Shown here: positions 1-11,454 of the stretch, piece after piece
Layout: each line of letters begins with the position of its first letter
Position numbering within the stretch: the first letter of the stretch is position 1
NCBI GenBank assembly: GCA_039707465.1
Contig: CM077647.1
Location: 46,960,110-47,024,109 of the forward strand
Source: Rhabdophis nuchalis
Taxonomy: Eukaryota; Chordata; Lepidosauria; Squamata; Natricidae
DNA: 64,000 bases
Direction: 5' to 3'
The notes under the pieces: generated by a model
Told to the model about the DNA's origin: nothing
Seen by the model: the letters and a program-made list of their open reading frames with translations, nothing else
The model's database searches: none
Translations under genes and position numbers: made by a program

Positions 1-2088
1 GGGTTCCAGACGGCCCTTGGGCCACTTCCTGTACCCCTGACCCGCGCCCCGATGGAGGACCTCGTGGCCGCATGGAATACTGCGACCACGGGGGCCTTGG
101 ATCGGGTCGCGCCCTTGCGGCCTCTCTTGTGGCGACGTGTCGCCCCGGCTCCTTGGTTCACCGAGGAGCTGAGGGTGATGAAACGGCACAAGAGATGCCT
201 AGAGAGAAGATGGAGGTATACCCGTTCTGAATCTGACCGGACACAAGTAAGAGCCCAGTTACGGACTTACATTGTGGCGCTGAGAGTGGCCAAACGTCAT
301 CATTGTGCCACTCTCATAGCATCCGCAGAAAACCGCCCTGCCGCCCTGTTCAGGGTGACCCGCTCCCTCCTTCAACAGAGGGTGCGGGAAGCCCCGTTAC
401 AGGGTAGAGCAGAGGAATTTGTGACTTTTCTGCAGGAGAAAATCGCTCAGATACAGAACGAGCTAGCCCCCATTGATGGTCCAGTGGGATGCCACGAGAC
501 AGATCTTGTTTGGGAGGAGTTTGACTCCGTTGCTTCCGAGGATATGGACAGGCTACGTGGGCGACTGCGAGCCACCACATGTTTATTGGACCCGTGTCCC
601 TCCTGGCTTGTACTGGCATCCTGGGAGGTGACACGAGGCTGGCTCCAAGAGGTTGTCAACGCATCCTTAAGTGAGGGTTCCTTGCCTGCTTCCCTAAAAG
701 AGGCTATGGTGAGGCCCCTCCTTAAGAAGCCCTCTTTGGACCCAGCTTTATTAAACAACTATCGTCCAGTCTCCAACCTTCCCTTCTTGGCGAAGGTTGT
801 TGAGAGTGTGGTGGCACAACAGTTTCCCCGTCACCTGGAGGAAGTTGATTATCTAGACCCGCGCCAGTCCGGCTTTCGGCCCGGGCATAGCACCGAGACG
901 GCATTGGTCGCGTTGGTCGATGATCTCTGGAGGGCCAGAGATGGGGGTTGTTCCTCCATCCTGGTCCTATTAGACCTCTCGGCGGCTTTCGATACCATCG
1001 ACCATGGTATCCTATTGCATCGGCTGGGGGGGTTGGGGGTGGGAGGCACCGTTTTACGGTGGTTCTCCTCCTACCTCTCTGGCCGATCGCAATTTGTGTT
1101 GACAGGAGAGCAGAGGTCGACCTCGAGACCCCTCACATGTGGGGTGCCTCAGGGGTCGGTCCTCTCGCCTCTCCTGTTTAACACATATATGAAGCCGCTG
1201 GGTGAGATCATCCGTGGTTTTGGGGTAGAGTACCACCTGTACGCTGATGATACACAGCTGTACATTTCTACCCCAAACCACCCCAACGATGCCGTAGCAG
1301 TGATGTGCCAGTGCCTGGAAGCCGTGCGGATCTGGATGGGAAGTAACGGACTCGGGCTCAACCCGACCAAGACCGAGTGGCTGTGGTTTCCGGCTGCCCG
1401 ATTCAACCAGCTGACTCCATCGCTGGCCATAGGGGGCGAACATCTTGCCCCTGTGGATGGGGCGCGCAACTTGGGTGTCCTCCTGGATGCCCGGCTGTCC
1501 ATGGAAGATCAAGTGACAGCCGTGGCCAGGAGGGCGTTTTACCAGGTTCGCCTGGTTCGCCAGTTGCGCCCCCTATTGGATCGGGACGCCCTTCGCACAG
1601 TCACTCATGCTCTCGTGACATCGCGACTGGACTATTGTAACTCTCTCTACATGGGGCTCCCCTTGAGGTGCACCCGGAGACTTCAGATGGTTCAGAATGC
1701 AGCCGCGCGGGCAATCTTGGGTACTTCCAGATTTGCCCACATAACTCCACTTCTGCGCGAGCTGCACTGGCTGCCTGTCGTCTTCCGGGTGCGCTTCAAG
1801 GTATTAGTCATCATTTTTAAAGCGCTCCATGGCTCGGGACCTAGTTACCTGCGGGATCGGATCCTGCCGCATACATCCTCACGGCCGATTCGCTCCCACA
1901 GAGAGGGACTTCTCCGGGTGCCGTCCACTAGACTTTGTCAGCGGGCGACGCCCAGGGGAAGGGCTCTCTCTGTGGCGGGCCCAGCCTTCTGGAACGACCT
2001 TCCCCCCGACATCAGAACAACCACGGACTTCCGCTCCTTCCGTCTGAAATTGAAGACACATCTTTTCCGTTTGGCCGGCCTTGGTTAG
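1..2088 (+). CDS. L2 ORF2 polyprotein, C-terminal ~695 aa (reverse transcriptase)
   Basis: The frame is open from the first base to a TAG at 2086-2088. The usual N-terminal APE-type endonuclease lies mostly outside the window. The reverse-transcriptase palm motifs are in order: LDLSAAFDTIDHGILL (motif A), CGVPQGSVLSPLLFN (motif B) and LYADDTQLY with the YADD box at 1240-1251 (motif C). The C-terminal region contains SRLDYCNSLYMGLP and LRELHWLPV, both typical of L2. In the family this protein nicks target DNA and copies its own RNA at the nick. No stop or frameshift is seen in 2.1 kb, so the copy is young. Whether it is expressed cannot be told from sequence. The many antisense open frames here are coding shadows. 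Confidence 0.93.
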   Translation, partial: GFQTALGPLPVPLTRAPMEDLVAAWNTATTGALDRVAPLRPLLWRRVAPAPWFTEELRVMKRHKRCLERRWRYTRSESDRTQVRAQLRTYIVALRVAKRHHCATLIASAENRPAALFRVTRSLLQQRVREAPLQGRAEEFVTFLQEKIAQIQNELAPIDGPVGCHETDLVWEEFDSVASEDMDRLRGRLRATTCLLDPCPSWLVLASWEVTRGWLQEVVNASLSEGSLPASLKEAMVRPLLKKPSLDPALLNNYRPVSNLPFLAKVVESVVAQQFPRHLEEVDYLDPRQSGFRPGHSTETALVALVDDLWRARDGGCSSILVLLDLSAAFDTIDHGILLHRLGGLGVGGTVLRWFSSYLSGRSQFVLTGEQRSTSRPLTCGVPQGSVLSPLLFNTYMKPLGEIIRGFGVEYHLYADDTQLYISTPNHPNDAVAVMCQCLEAVRIWMGSNGLGLNPTKTEWLWFPAARFNQLTPSLAIGGEHLAPVDGARNLGVLLDARLSMEDQVTAVARRAFYQVRLVRQLRPLLDRDALRTVTHALVTSRLDYCNSLYMGLPLRCTRRLQMVQNAAARAILGTSRFAHITPLLRELHWLPVVFRVRFKVLVIIFKALHGSGPSYLRDRILPHTSSRPIRSHREGLLRVPSTRLCQRATPRGRALSVAGPAFWNDLPPDIRTTTDFRSFRLKLKTHLFRLAGLG

Positions 2089-2297
2089 CCTCTCTCTACA
2101 GGGTTTAGCTGTTTTTTAATTGGGTATTTTAGTAGATTAAGGGGATTTTAGCACAGGCTTATATTTAATTTTTTCTTAATTGTATGTGTATATTGTATTG
2201 TGGTTTTAGTTTCCCTGTGCACCGCTCCGAGTCCCTATGGGGAGAGGAGCGGTCTATAAATTTAATTATTAATTAATTAATTAATTATTAATTAAAA
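1..2297 (+). mobile_element. L2 LINE copy A, 5' cut by the window edge
   Basis: Non-LTR retrotransposon of the L2 clade. The coding part is followed by a ~170-bp 3' UTR that ends in the conserved L2 3' sequence (cctgtg-caccgc-ccgagtcc, then ctataaattt) and a TAATT-type tail at about 2264-2297. The same 3' end recurs in copies B to G in this window. The left boundary is not visible: position 1 is already inside ORF2, matching copy D at about 42133. It is closest to copies D and E (subfamily with an LRTTTD-type C-terminus). Confidence 0.93.
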
Positions 2298-2439
2298 AAT
2301 GTACCCTCCCTCCCAAATCAAACCAGGGTGGGAAATGTCACAAGAGGGGCTTTTCATGCATGGTGAAATTGTGATAGAGCAAATAAATTTTGGATAAATT
2401 TTGGATGCAAATCCATTGAAAAGATATTGTATACTGTAT

Positions 2440-3250
2440 ATTGATACTGCTGCGGCTGCGGCTTGTGTTGCTGCCACCACCGTTTCTCCACCGCCACCAC
2501 CGTTTTTTCCACCGCTTGTCCACCTGTGGCTGTTGCTGCCTCCTCGCCGCCACCGCCGCCTCTTCACCGCCACCATGACTGCTCTGTTTCCTGGTCACTT
2601 CCTCTGGTTGTCTTCATGGCTCTGCCATTCCTGCTGTTCCTGTCTGCTCCTCGTCTGCTACTGCTTCATTTTCGTCGCCCGCCTTTTCATCGTTCGTTCA
2701 TTTCCCATGGGACTTTGGATTTTCATTGTCGTTGCTAAGCTGTTCCTGCTGTTCCTGTCTGCTCCTCGTCTGCTACTGCTTCACTTTCATCGCCCGCCTT
2801 TTCGTCACTTGTTCATTTCCTGTTGGACTTTGGATTTTTGTTTGGATTCTCCTGGACTTCAGTTAGCCTGCCTCCATCTGCTGCTGTTCCCCCACTCATC
2901 GCCTGCTTGTCCTTCACCGCCTTGGATCCCTTGGTGGTTTATTCTCCTCAGCTGTCCTGCTATGTCCCTGACCAGTCTTCATTGGTGTTTCGTCGTCGTC
3001 CTCTGCCATTTTGTTTCCTCGTTTCATTCATGTCACCCTCCGGGGTTTGCTCTTTTTTGTTTTCTACCTCATCTTCTTCAGATGCTATTTGATTTCCAGA
3101 CTCTTATCGTTTGGTGCTGTTCTGGTCTATTTTTTGTCTCTGGTCCTTGGTCATATGTGGCCATTTTTGTTTTTATTCTTTGTCATTTGCCTTGACGGGC
3201 GACCCACCTTGCTCCCCAAATTGCTCTGATACCATCGAGAGACTATCTAT
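2440..3250 (+). repeat. CT-rich tract with ~115-bp internal duplication
   Basis: Pyrimidine-rich DNA (ctgctgttcctgtctgctcc and similar). A block starting at about 2631 is repeated at about 2746 with few differences, covering the gctcctcgtctgctactgct stretch and the following cgcccgccttttc. A 264-codon open frame crosses it, but its leucine-, serine- and cysteine-rich product only reflects base composition. It is possibly the 5' UTR of L2 copy B. Confidence 0.5.
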
Positions 3251-3837
3251 CAACTACCTATAGACCATCTTTGGACTGGGCCAGCAAGCCTATGGACTCT
3301 AGGGCTTACTACCATCAAGGCAAATTCCCATTTCCCCTGACAACTTATGTACTTGGCAGCCACCCTCCTCGCCCTGCGAGATTCCCCTCTCTCGCAGACT
3401 TGGCCCTCAACACTAACGAGGACCCACCTCAATGATGGAATTTTAAATCCTGAGAGGTGGCGAAAACGAAAACTTAGGAACTTTCTGGGGAATTTTTAAA
3501 GCATTTTTAAGGGGCCCCAGGGAGGGGGGAGGGTTGGGTGGGACTAAAATTGTGGGTGAGGGGATTGGCCCATGGGAGACCATCTCCAGGTCGGCCCATG
3601 GTCCCGGTGGGGAGGAAGTAGGATCCGATATTAGGGGGGGGACCAGGGTCAATTTGACAGAGGGCCATACCATCAGGACAGTGTGAGAGGTAGGTACGGC
3701 ACGGGCCGGGGACCATATCGTGCTACGGGAGGGCGCACCATATCGTGCTACGGGAGGGCAGACCCATCTGTGCACTCCGGTCCCCGTGGCCCTTCTCGCA
3801 ATCCAGGAGGTACGGGATCACAGGGCCTGGGCCCTAG

Positions 3838-6384
3838 GCTAATGCTGTGCAATGCCAGGTCCGTGGTCAACAAAGTCCCCTCATTTATGATTTGGTGTTG
3901 GAGGGGGAGCTGGCGGGTATTACGGATACCTGGTTGGGCCACGAGGTGGGAGTGCCCCTTGTGGAAATGTGCCCACCAGGCTACCGAGCATTTCATCAGC
4001 TGCAAACCCAGGGTCGGGGTGGGGGGTGGCGGTTATTATTAAGGAGGATCTTGATCCGAGGGAGACCGCTGTGCTGCAGACAGCTGGCTGTGAATCCCTG
4101 TGTGTGAAGTGGGGCCCTGGGAGGCAGATGGGCTTGCTGATCATGTACCTGGCTCCCCACTACATATCAGCAGCCCTACCCGAGCTTCTCGATGTGATAG
4201 CCAAGATGGTGGTTGTTACCCCCAGGCTGTTAGTCATGGGGGATTTCAACCTGCCATCGGATGAAGGAGATGAAACATCAGAGATAGCTCGGGAGTTCAT
4301 GGCCTCCATGACAGCAATGGACCTGACCCAATTAATTCAGGACCCCACTCACACCGGGGGGGCACATGCTGGACCTAGTTTTTGCTTCCGGCCAGTGGAA
4401 AAATGATCTTGCATTGAGGGAAATAGTCATCACACCCCTGTCATGGACAGATCATTCTCTCTTTTGGCTTGACTTCCAAACCGCCACACCCGCAGGGAGG
4501 CGGAACCAGAAATACCAATATGGTTCCGCCCCAGGCACCTGATGGACCCGGAGAGGTTCCAGATGGAGCTTGGGCCAATACCTGTGACCCTGTCCTGCGA
4601 CTCGACTGAGGACCTAATGGCCGCTTGGAATAGTGTGGCCATGGGGCCTTGGACTGAGTCATGCCCTTGCAGCCTCTCTCTCGGCATCGATCTACCCTGG
4701 CTCCTTGGTTTTCGGAGGAGCTGAGGGTAATGAAGCACCGAAAGAGATGCCTAGAGAGCATTTGGAGGTCTACTTGTTCCGAATCTGACCGAACACAGGT
4801 AAGGTTGCATTTGCGGACCTACCTTGTGGCGATAAGAGCAGCAAAACGTAATTATCTCTCCACTCTTATCGCATCTGCAGATAACCGCCCTGCCGCCCTG
4901 TTTAGAGTGACCTGCTCCCTCCTTCAACAGAGGCTGCGGGAAGCTCCCTTGCAGGACCGGGCAGAGGAATTTGGATGTTATCTGCAGGATAAAATTGCTC
5001 AAATCCGTGATGAACTGACCTCCGATGAGATTAGCCCAGGCGGGCGGGTGTAGGCAGGTCTTGAGACCTTTTCGGGGATGAGTTTGACCTTGTTTCTCCT
5101 GATGACATGGACATGTTTATTGGACCCGTGTCCCTCCTGGCGTGTACTGGCCTCCCGGAAGGTTACACGAGACTGGCTCCTGGGAATAGTGAATGCTTCC
5201 TTGAGTGAGGGGTTCTTGCCAGCTGTCTTGAAAGAGGTGGTGGTGAGACCCCTCCTCAAGAGGCCTTCCTTGGACCCAGCTGTGCTGGCTAATTATCATC
5301 CGGTCTCCAACCTTCGTTTTCTAGCGAAGGTTGTTGAGAGTGTGGTGGCATGACAGTTCCCCCAGCACCTGGAGGAAACTGTCTATCTAGACCCACGCCA
5401 GTCCGGTTTCTGGCCTGGGCACAGCACAGAGACGGCATTGGTCGCATTGGTGGATGATCTCTGGAGGGCTCAGGATAGAGGTCATTCCTCTATCCTGGTC
5501 CTATTAGATCCCTCGGCGGCTTTCGATACCATCAACCATGGTATCCTATTGCACCGGCTGGAGGGGTTGCGGTTGAGGGGCACCATTTTGCGGTGGTTCT
5601 CCTCCTTCCTCTTCGACCGGTCGCAATTTGTGTCGACCGGTTCTCCTCACATGTGGGGTGCCTCAGGTGTCAGTCCTCTCACCCCTCCTGTTCAACATCT
5701 ACATGAAGTCACTGGGTGAGATCATCCATGGTTTTGGGGTAGAGTTCCATCAGTACGCTGATGATACTCAGCTGTACATCTCTACCCTTAACCACCCCAA
5801 TAATGCTGTCGAAGGGATGTCCCAGTGTCTGGAGGCCGTGCGAGTCTGGATGGGGAGGAACAAACTCTGACTCAACCCGTCCAAGACCGAGTGGCTGTGG
5901 TTTCTGGCATCACGATATAGTCAGTTGGTTCAATCTCTGGCTATCGGGGGTGAGCCACTGGCCCCCGTGGATAGGGCTCGCAATCTGGGCATCCTCCTGG
6001 ATTCTTGGCTGTCATTGGATGACCACATGACAGCCATGACCAGGGGGGCCTTTTATCAGGTTCACCTGATACGCCAGTTGCGCCCCTATCTAGATTGTGA
6101 CACCTTACGCACAGTCACTCAAGTGCTTGTCACCTCCCGCCTGGACTACTGCAATGCTCTCTACATGGGGCTCCTCTTGAGGTGCACCCAGAGGCTCCAG
6201 CTAGTCCAGAATGCGGCTGCGCGGGGGATCCTGGGAGTTTCTCGATACTCCCATGTAACACCTCTCCTACGCGAGCTGCACTGGCTGCCTGTGGCCTTTT
6301 GGGTGCGCTTCAAGGTGCTAGTAACCATCTTTAAAGCGCTCCATGGCACGGGACCTGGCTACTTGCGGGACCGCCTCCTACCAC
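3838..6384 (+). pseudogene. L2 ORF2 remnant of copy B (endonuclease + RT), broken
   Basis: The endonuclease part starts with an LMLCNARSVV-like segment at about 3838 and includes an MGDFNLPS motif (about 4237-4260). It switches frame at about 3885, 4020 and 4350-4400. The RT part has LDPSAAFDTINHGILL (about 5508-5555) and a YADD box at 5754-5765. Breaks include an in-frame TAG near 5051, a TGA near 5352 (within the VVAQQF stretch) and a TGA near 5868. The protein cannot be made. The C-terminus is cut at 6384 by copy C, and the missing end lies at 11027-11250. Confidence 0.88.
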
Positions 6385-6580
6385 ATTTATTTATTTATTT
6401 ATTTATTTTATTAAATTTATACCCCGCCCTTCTCCAAACAGACCCAGGGCGGCACACAGGAATACTAAAATACATACAAAAACATATAAAATTTTTAAAA
6501 AACTTATTTAAATAACATCCTGCGCTAAAACCAAATTAAAATTCCCAAGTTTAAAACTATCTAAAAGTCAATGATGGAGG

Positions 6581-9500
6581 TTATGCTAGGCTGGCTAGAT
6601 GGAACAAATGTGTCTTTAGACTCTTGCGGAAGAGGCGGAGATCGGAGATGGTGCGAAGTTCAGGAGGGAGGTCGTTCCAAAGGGCTGGGCCCGCCACAGA
6701 GAAAGCTCTTCCCCTGGGTGTCGCCAGTCGGCACTGTCCAGCCAACGGCACCCTGAGGAGGCCCTCTCTGTGGGAGCGTATCGGTCTGAGGGATGTATGG
6801 GGCAGGAGATGGTCTCGCATATAACTAGGCCCCGAGCCATGGAGCGCTTTAAAGATGGTCGTCAGAAGCTTGAAGCGCACCTGAAAGACCACAGGAAGCC
6901 AGTGCAGCTCGCGCAGGATTGGTGTTATGTGGGAGTGTCTGGGCGCTCCCATAATCACCCGCGCGGCCACATTCTGGACTAACTGCAGCTTTCGGGTGCA
7001 CCTCAAGGGAAGCCCCATGTAGAGAGCATTACAGTAGTCAAGTCGAGAGGTAACGAGTGCTTGAGTGACTGTGCATAAGGCATCCCGGTCCAGTAAGGGG
7101 CGCAATTGGCACATCAGGCGTACCTGATGGAACACCCCCCTGGCCACGACTGCCACATGGTCTTCCATAGACAGCCGGGAGTCCAGGAGGACACCCAAAT
7201 TGCGCGCCCTCTCCACAGGGGCCGGTGTTTCGCCCCCAATGGCCAGAGTTGGAATAATCTGGCTGAACCGGGGTGCCGGAAGCCACAGCCACTCAGTCTT
7301 GGACGGGTTGAGCTTGAGTTTGTTACTACCCATCCAGATCCGTACGGCCTCCAAGCACTGGGACATAACCTCGACGGCATTGTTGGGCTGGTCTGGGGTG
7401 GATATGTACAGCTGAGTATCATCAGCGTACAGATGATATCCCACCCCAAAACCACGGATGATCTCACCCAGCGGCTTCATATATGTGTTGAACAATAGGG
7501 GCGAGAGGACCGACCCCTGAGGAACCCCACATATGAGGGGCCTTGAGGCCGACCTCTGCCCCCCTGCCAACACATATTGCGACCGACCAGAGAGGTAGGA
7601 CGAGAACCACCGCAAAACGGTGCCTCCCAGCCCCAACCCCCCCCAGTCGGCGCAATAGGATACCATGGTCGATGGTATCAAAAGCCGCTGAGAGGTCTAA
7701 TAGGACTAGGATAGAGGAATATCCTCTAGCCCGCGCCCTCCAGAGATCATCAACCAACGCGACCAATGCCATCTCGGTGCTGGGCCCGGGTCGGAAGCCG
7801 GACTGGCACGGGTCTAGATAATCAACTTCCTCCAAGTGTCGCGGAAACTGTTGAGCCACCACACTCTCTACAACCTTCACTAAAAAGTGAAGGTTGGAGA
7901 CGGGACGATAGTTCTCTAATAATGCTGGATCCAGGGACGGCTTCTTGAGGAGGGGCCTTACTACCGCCTCTTTCAAGGCGGCAGGCAAGGACCCCTCACT
8001 CAAAGATGCGTTGACAATGCCCTGGAGCCAGCCTCGTGTCATCTCCCAGGATGCCAGTACAAGCCAGGAGGGACACGGGTCCAATAAACATGTGGTAGCT
8101 CTAAGTCTCTTTGACAACTTGTCCATATCCTCGGTAGTAACAAAATCAAACTCCTCCCAAGATGGTGTCTCAAGAGCAGCCTCGGACCGCTCGACTGGAC
8201 CACTGTCGATGGAGGGTAGCTCGCTCCGAATCCGAGTGATTTTCTCCTGCAGATAAATCCCAAATTCCTCTGCTCGACCCTGTAAAGGGGCTTCCCGCGG
8301 CCTCTGTTGAAGGAGGGAGCGGGTCACCCCAAACAGGGTGGCAGGGCGGTTATCTGTGGATGCAATAAGAGTGGCACAATACTCACATTTGGCCACTCTT
8401 ATCGCCACTAAGTAAGTCCTAATATGGGTTCTCACTAGTGTTCGGTCGGCTTCGGAGCGCGAGGATCTCCATCTGCTCTCTAGGCGTCTCTTGTGGCGCT
8501 TCATCTCCCTAAGCTCCTCGGTGAACCAAGGAGCCCAGGAGGTTCGTCGCCAGAAGAGAGGCCGCAAGGGCGCGACTCGGTCCAAGGCCCCCGTGGCCGC
8601 ACTTAACCATGCGGCCACTAGGTCCTCAGTCGAGTCGCGGGGGAAGTCCACAGGAATTGGCCCAAGCTCCCTTTGGAACCTTACGGGGTCCATCAAGAGC
8701 CTGGGGCGGAACCATATGCGAATGTCCGGTTTCGCCTCCCCGCGGTGAAGTGCGGCGATCGGAAAGTTGAGCCGAAGGAGAGCGTGATCTGTCCATGACA
8801 GGGGTGTGATGACTAAATCCCCTATTCCCAGATCACTACTCCACTGTCCCGAGACGAAGATCAAATCCAGGGTGTGTCCACCCTCGTGAGTAGGTCCTAA
8901 AACTACTTGGGTCAGGTCCATGGCTGTCATGGAAGCCATGAACTCCTGAGCTGCCCCAGAGGTTTCGCCTGCTGACGGCAGGTTAAAGTCCCCCATGACC
9001 AAAAGTCTGGGGGTCTCAACCGCCGCCGCGGCTATCACCTCTAGGAGCTCGGGCAGGGCTGTTGTTGCATAGTGAGGAGCCAGGTATACAACTAACACGC
9101 CCAACTGCCTCCCTAGGCCCCACTTCACAAGGAGGGACTCGCACCCGGTCGTCTGAGGGATCGTGGTCTCCTTCGGCTCAAGACCTTCCCTAACCATAAT
9201 CGCCACCCCCCACCCCTCCCTAGGGCCCTAGGCTGATGGAAGGCTCGGTAGCTTGGTGGGCACATTTCCACGAGGGGATGTCCTCCCTCGTGGCCCAACC
9301 AGGTTTCCGTAATGCCCACCAGGTCCGGGTCCCCCTCTGACACAAGGTCATGGATGAGGGGGGCTTTTTGTACCACGGACCTGGTGTTGCATAGCATCAG
9401 CCTAGGGCCCCGGGTCTGTGGTTCCTGCCCACCTAGTCTGCGATGGGAGCATGGGAGGTCGGAGCACATGACCGCCTGTAACCAGCGGCCACGATCCTCC

Positions 9501-9867
9501 AACCGGTGTCCATCCCATCTCCCACCGCCCCTGCCCCTCCCCAAGACCGAATTGATGGAAAATACCTCAGTGGGAGCGACCCCCCTCCCCCCTCCTCCGT
9601 TGCTCTACTTCCGCCGGCCGGCCTTATAATTTGGCATCCCCCCACCTGACTATCCCCTCCATCCTCCCTGGAACCCCCTAAAAGTCGAATTAAAAAGTTA
9701 AAAAGGAACCCCCTAAGTTTGCTCTTCGCCCACCTCTCAGGAGCAATCAGTCCATCCACGAGGTGGGCCCGTGTTAGACTAGGGGGCCAGGCCTGCGAGA
9801 GCGGAGACTCCCGCAGGCAAAGGAGATCATGCCTAGAATACATACTAAAAACACAGAGGTCGTCCAT
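6581..9867 (-). pseudogene. L2 ORF2 of copy C, two or three frameshifts
   Basis: Three overlapping open segments on the minus strand add up to one L2 ORF2. 9544-9125 carries the first endonuclease part (LMLCNTRSVV, GITETWLGHE). 9206-7464 carries the rest of the endonuclease (VMGDFNLPS, TPLSWTDHALL) and the first part of RT (LDLSAAFDTIDHGILL). 7681-6581 carries GVPQGSVLSPLLFN, the YADD box (7418-7429) and the C-terminus. The breaks are near 9190 (G-rich run) and near 7640 (ggttgg/G run), so probably single-base slips. An upstream 144-codon frame starting at 9867 may be the original N-terminus, with a third shift near 9450-9540. Apart from these the frame is clean. Confidence 0.88.
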
Positions 9868-11026
9868 ACCTAGGGGACAAAGTGCAAGTCTGAAATAGAT
9901 CTAAAACAGAGTCCAGGGTAAAAAGTGACAAGTGCAAAGTGTATATAATCCATTTAGGGCAGAGGGGAGAAGACAGTCAGACTGATGATCTTATGGATGG
10001 GGGGAACACAGTTCAGTCTCGTCCTAACTCCCTCCACTTGTCTTCCTCGGTCACATAAATCTCAATCTACGTTTAGTGCCGCATGACTAGATGGTCCATC
10101 GTGCAGCCTGATGTAAAACGGAGGGATGTGTGACATGGCTTACCACCTCCAAGCCCAGCACTCACTTCGAGGTCTTCCTGGGTCCTCTTCGGTCACGATC
10201 CACCATATCACGATCTGGCTGCGTGGCTTCTTCATCCATTCCTCCATCTCACGCTCCATCTCCTTCTCCTTCTCCAACTCCCTCTCCAATCCATCTCCTT
10301 CTCCTTCTCCAACTCCCTTTCCAATTCGTCCAATCCATCTCCTTCTCCGACTCCTACTCCACCTCCTTCTCATTCTCCTTCTTCCATCCTTCTCCTTCTT
10401 CCATCATCTTCCATCATCCTCCATTCCTCTTTCCACTTCACCTCACTCCACGTCTCCTCTCTCCATACTCTCACTTCCTCTCGCCATCCAGCTCCTCCAA
10501 TTCCAACTCTGTCCACTCACAGCCTCCAGCCTTCTCCTCACTCCTCTCTCCGACGACATCCTCTCACCTTCTTTCTGCCACTCTCACCATTCCAGCCGCT
10601 CAGCCTCCAGCCACAGCTCGGATGGGATCAGCTGTAAAAACACTTGGGTCGGGATCGGGGTAAGGCCACACGATCCGGCATAGACCGTGCAGCCCGATGG
10701 CAGTCCTCCCGACCCGACCCGATCCGGCCAGTAGAAGTCTTCTGCGTCCCGGCTTCGCGGCCTACCTCCCTGCTTACAGCCGCGCCGGGACGCTCCAGGC
10801 CGCAGAAGGCCGAATTGGACCCTGCCCTGCTCCTCCTCACCCAGCCATCACTCCCTGGGCTCGTCCCTCACATCCGGGCAGCCCAGGGCGGCGGCTGGCA
10901 TGTTGTCTTGCTGGGCCAGCCCTCAGAGATGATCGGTGAGGGCTGGCAGCATCCTCCGAGGCAAAAATGGGCCCTGGGATCTCCATAGCATTTTTAGAGC
11001 GCGACCTCCATTATCGCGCATGCACA
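9868..11026 (-). promoter_or_regulatory. Putative 5' UTR/promoter region of L2 copy C
   Basis: Lies between the 5' end of the element and the start of ORF2. On the element's sense strand it starts GC- and CpG-rich (about 10990-10625), then becomes purine-rich (GGAGAA-type repeats, about 10640-10230, seen as CT-rich on the plus strand). No open frame here resembles a nucleic-acid-binding ORF1, so this copy seems to encode ORF2 only. The promoter role is inferred from position in a LINE. Confidence 0.45.
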
Positions 11027-11430
11027 AACCATACCTCCCTTAGACCTGTCCGCTCCCACAGAGTGGGCCTCCTCAGGGTGCCATCCGCTGGACAATGCCG
11101 ACGGGTGGCCCCCTAGGAGAGAGCCTTCTCTATGGCGGGGCCTGCCTTCTGGAACGACCTACCTCCCCGACCTTCGGACCATCACGGACCTACGCCTCTT
11201 CCGCCGGGCATTAAAAACACATCTATTTCAAGAGACTGGCCTGGCATAGTTTTAATGGGTAAAGTTTTGATTGATTTTAATGTTTTCTAATCCAAATTTT
11301 TAGCACAGACCCTAATTTAATTCATTTTAAATTGTTTTGTATTGTATTTGTTTTTATATTTCTGTGCACCGCCCTGAGTCCCCTCGGGGAGATAGGGTGG
11401 TCTATAAATTTGAATAAATAAATAAATAAA
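11027..11430 (+). mobile_element. L2 LINE copy B, 3' part (resumes after copy C)
   Basis: Continues copy B: cataCCtcccttagacc...cgctcccacagag matches the ORF2 C-terminus of copies C and F, but with a broken frame (for example ggtggcccCCTAGG). It is followed by the L2 3' UTR (ctgtgcaccgccctgagtcccctcggggag) and an (AAAT)n tail at about 11412-11430. Together with 2440-6384 it brackets the insertion of copy C. Confidence 0.88.
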
Positions 11431-11454
11431 CACTACAATGATATTAGAAATACT

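Larger units (their letters stand above)
2440..6384 (+). mobile_element. L2 LINE copy B, 5' part (interrupted by copy C)
   Basis: Older L2 in plus orientation. The match to copy C is clear from about 3380 onward: both have the ctgcg-aga...ctctcgcag stretch followed by cctgagaggtgg. The ORF2 homology then runs to 6384, where the sequence breaks off at cgcctcctaccaca against the (ATTT)n tail of copy C. The element resumes at about 11027. The 5' limit is uncertain: the CT-rich tract at 2440-3380 does not match copy C and may be a different L2 5' UTR or separate DNA. 2298-2440 holds nothing I recognise. Confidence 0.8.
6385..11026 (-). mobile_element. L2 LINE copy C, near full length, nested in copy B
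   Basis: Minus-strand L2 of about 4.6 kb. Its AAAT-repeat tail appears on the plus strand as (ATTT)n at 6385-6410, followed by a 3' UTR (6411-6580), ORF2 (6581 to about 9867) and a long 5' region to about 11026. It sits exactly where copy B breaks: the left flank ends cctaccaca and the right flank resumes accatacctccctt. Re-joining the flanks restores the L2 sequence seen in copies F and D, apart from a short possible TSD. It is one of the two most complete L2 copies here and belongs to the same subfamily as copies F and G. Confidence 0.9.

Noticed and set aside
1054..1512. Antisense open frames opposite L2 ORF2 (also at 43188-43697 and 49269-49727)
   Set aside because: They recur at the same place in every L2 copy because the sense frame is conserved; coding shadows.
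2401..3195. 264-codon open frame
   Set aside because: Compositional frame in CT-rich DNA with an internal duplication; no domain and no homologue recognised.
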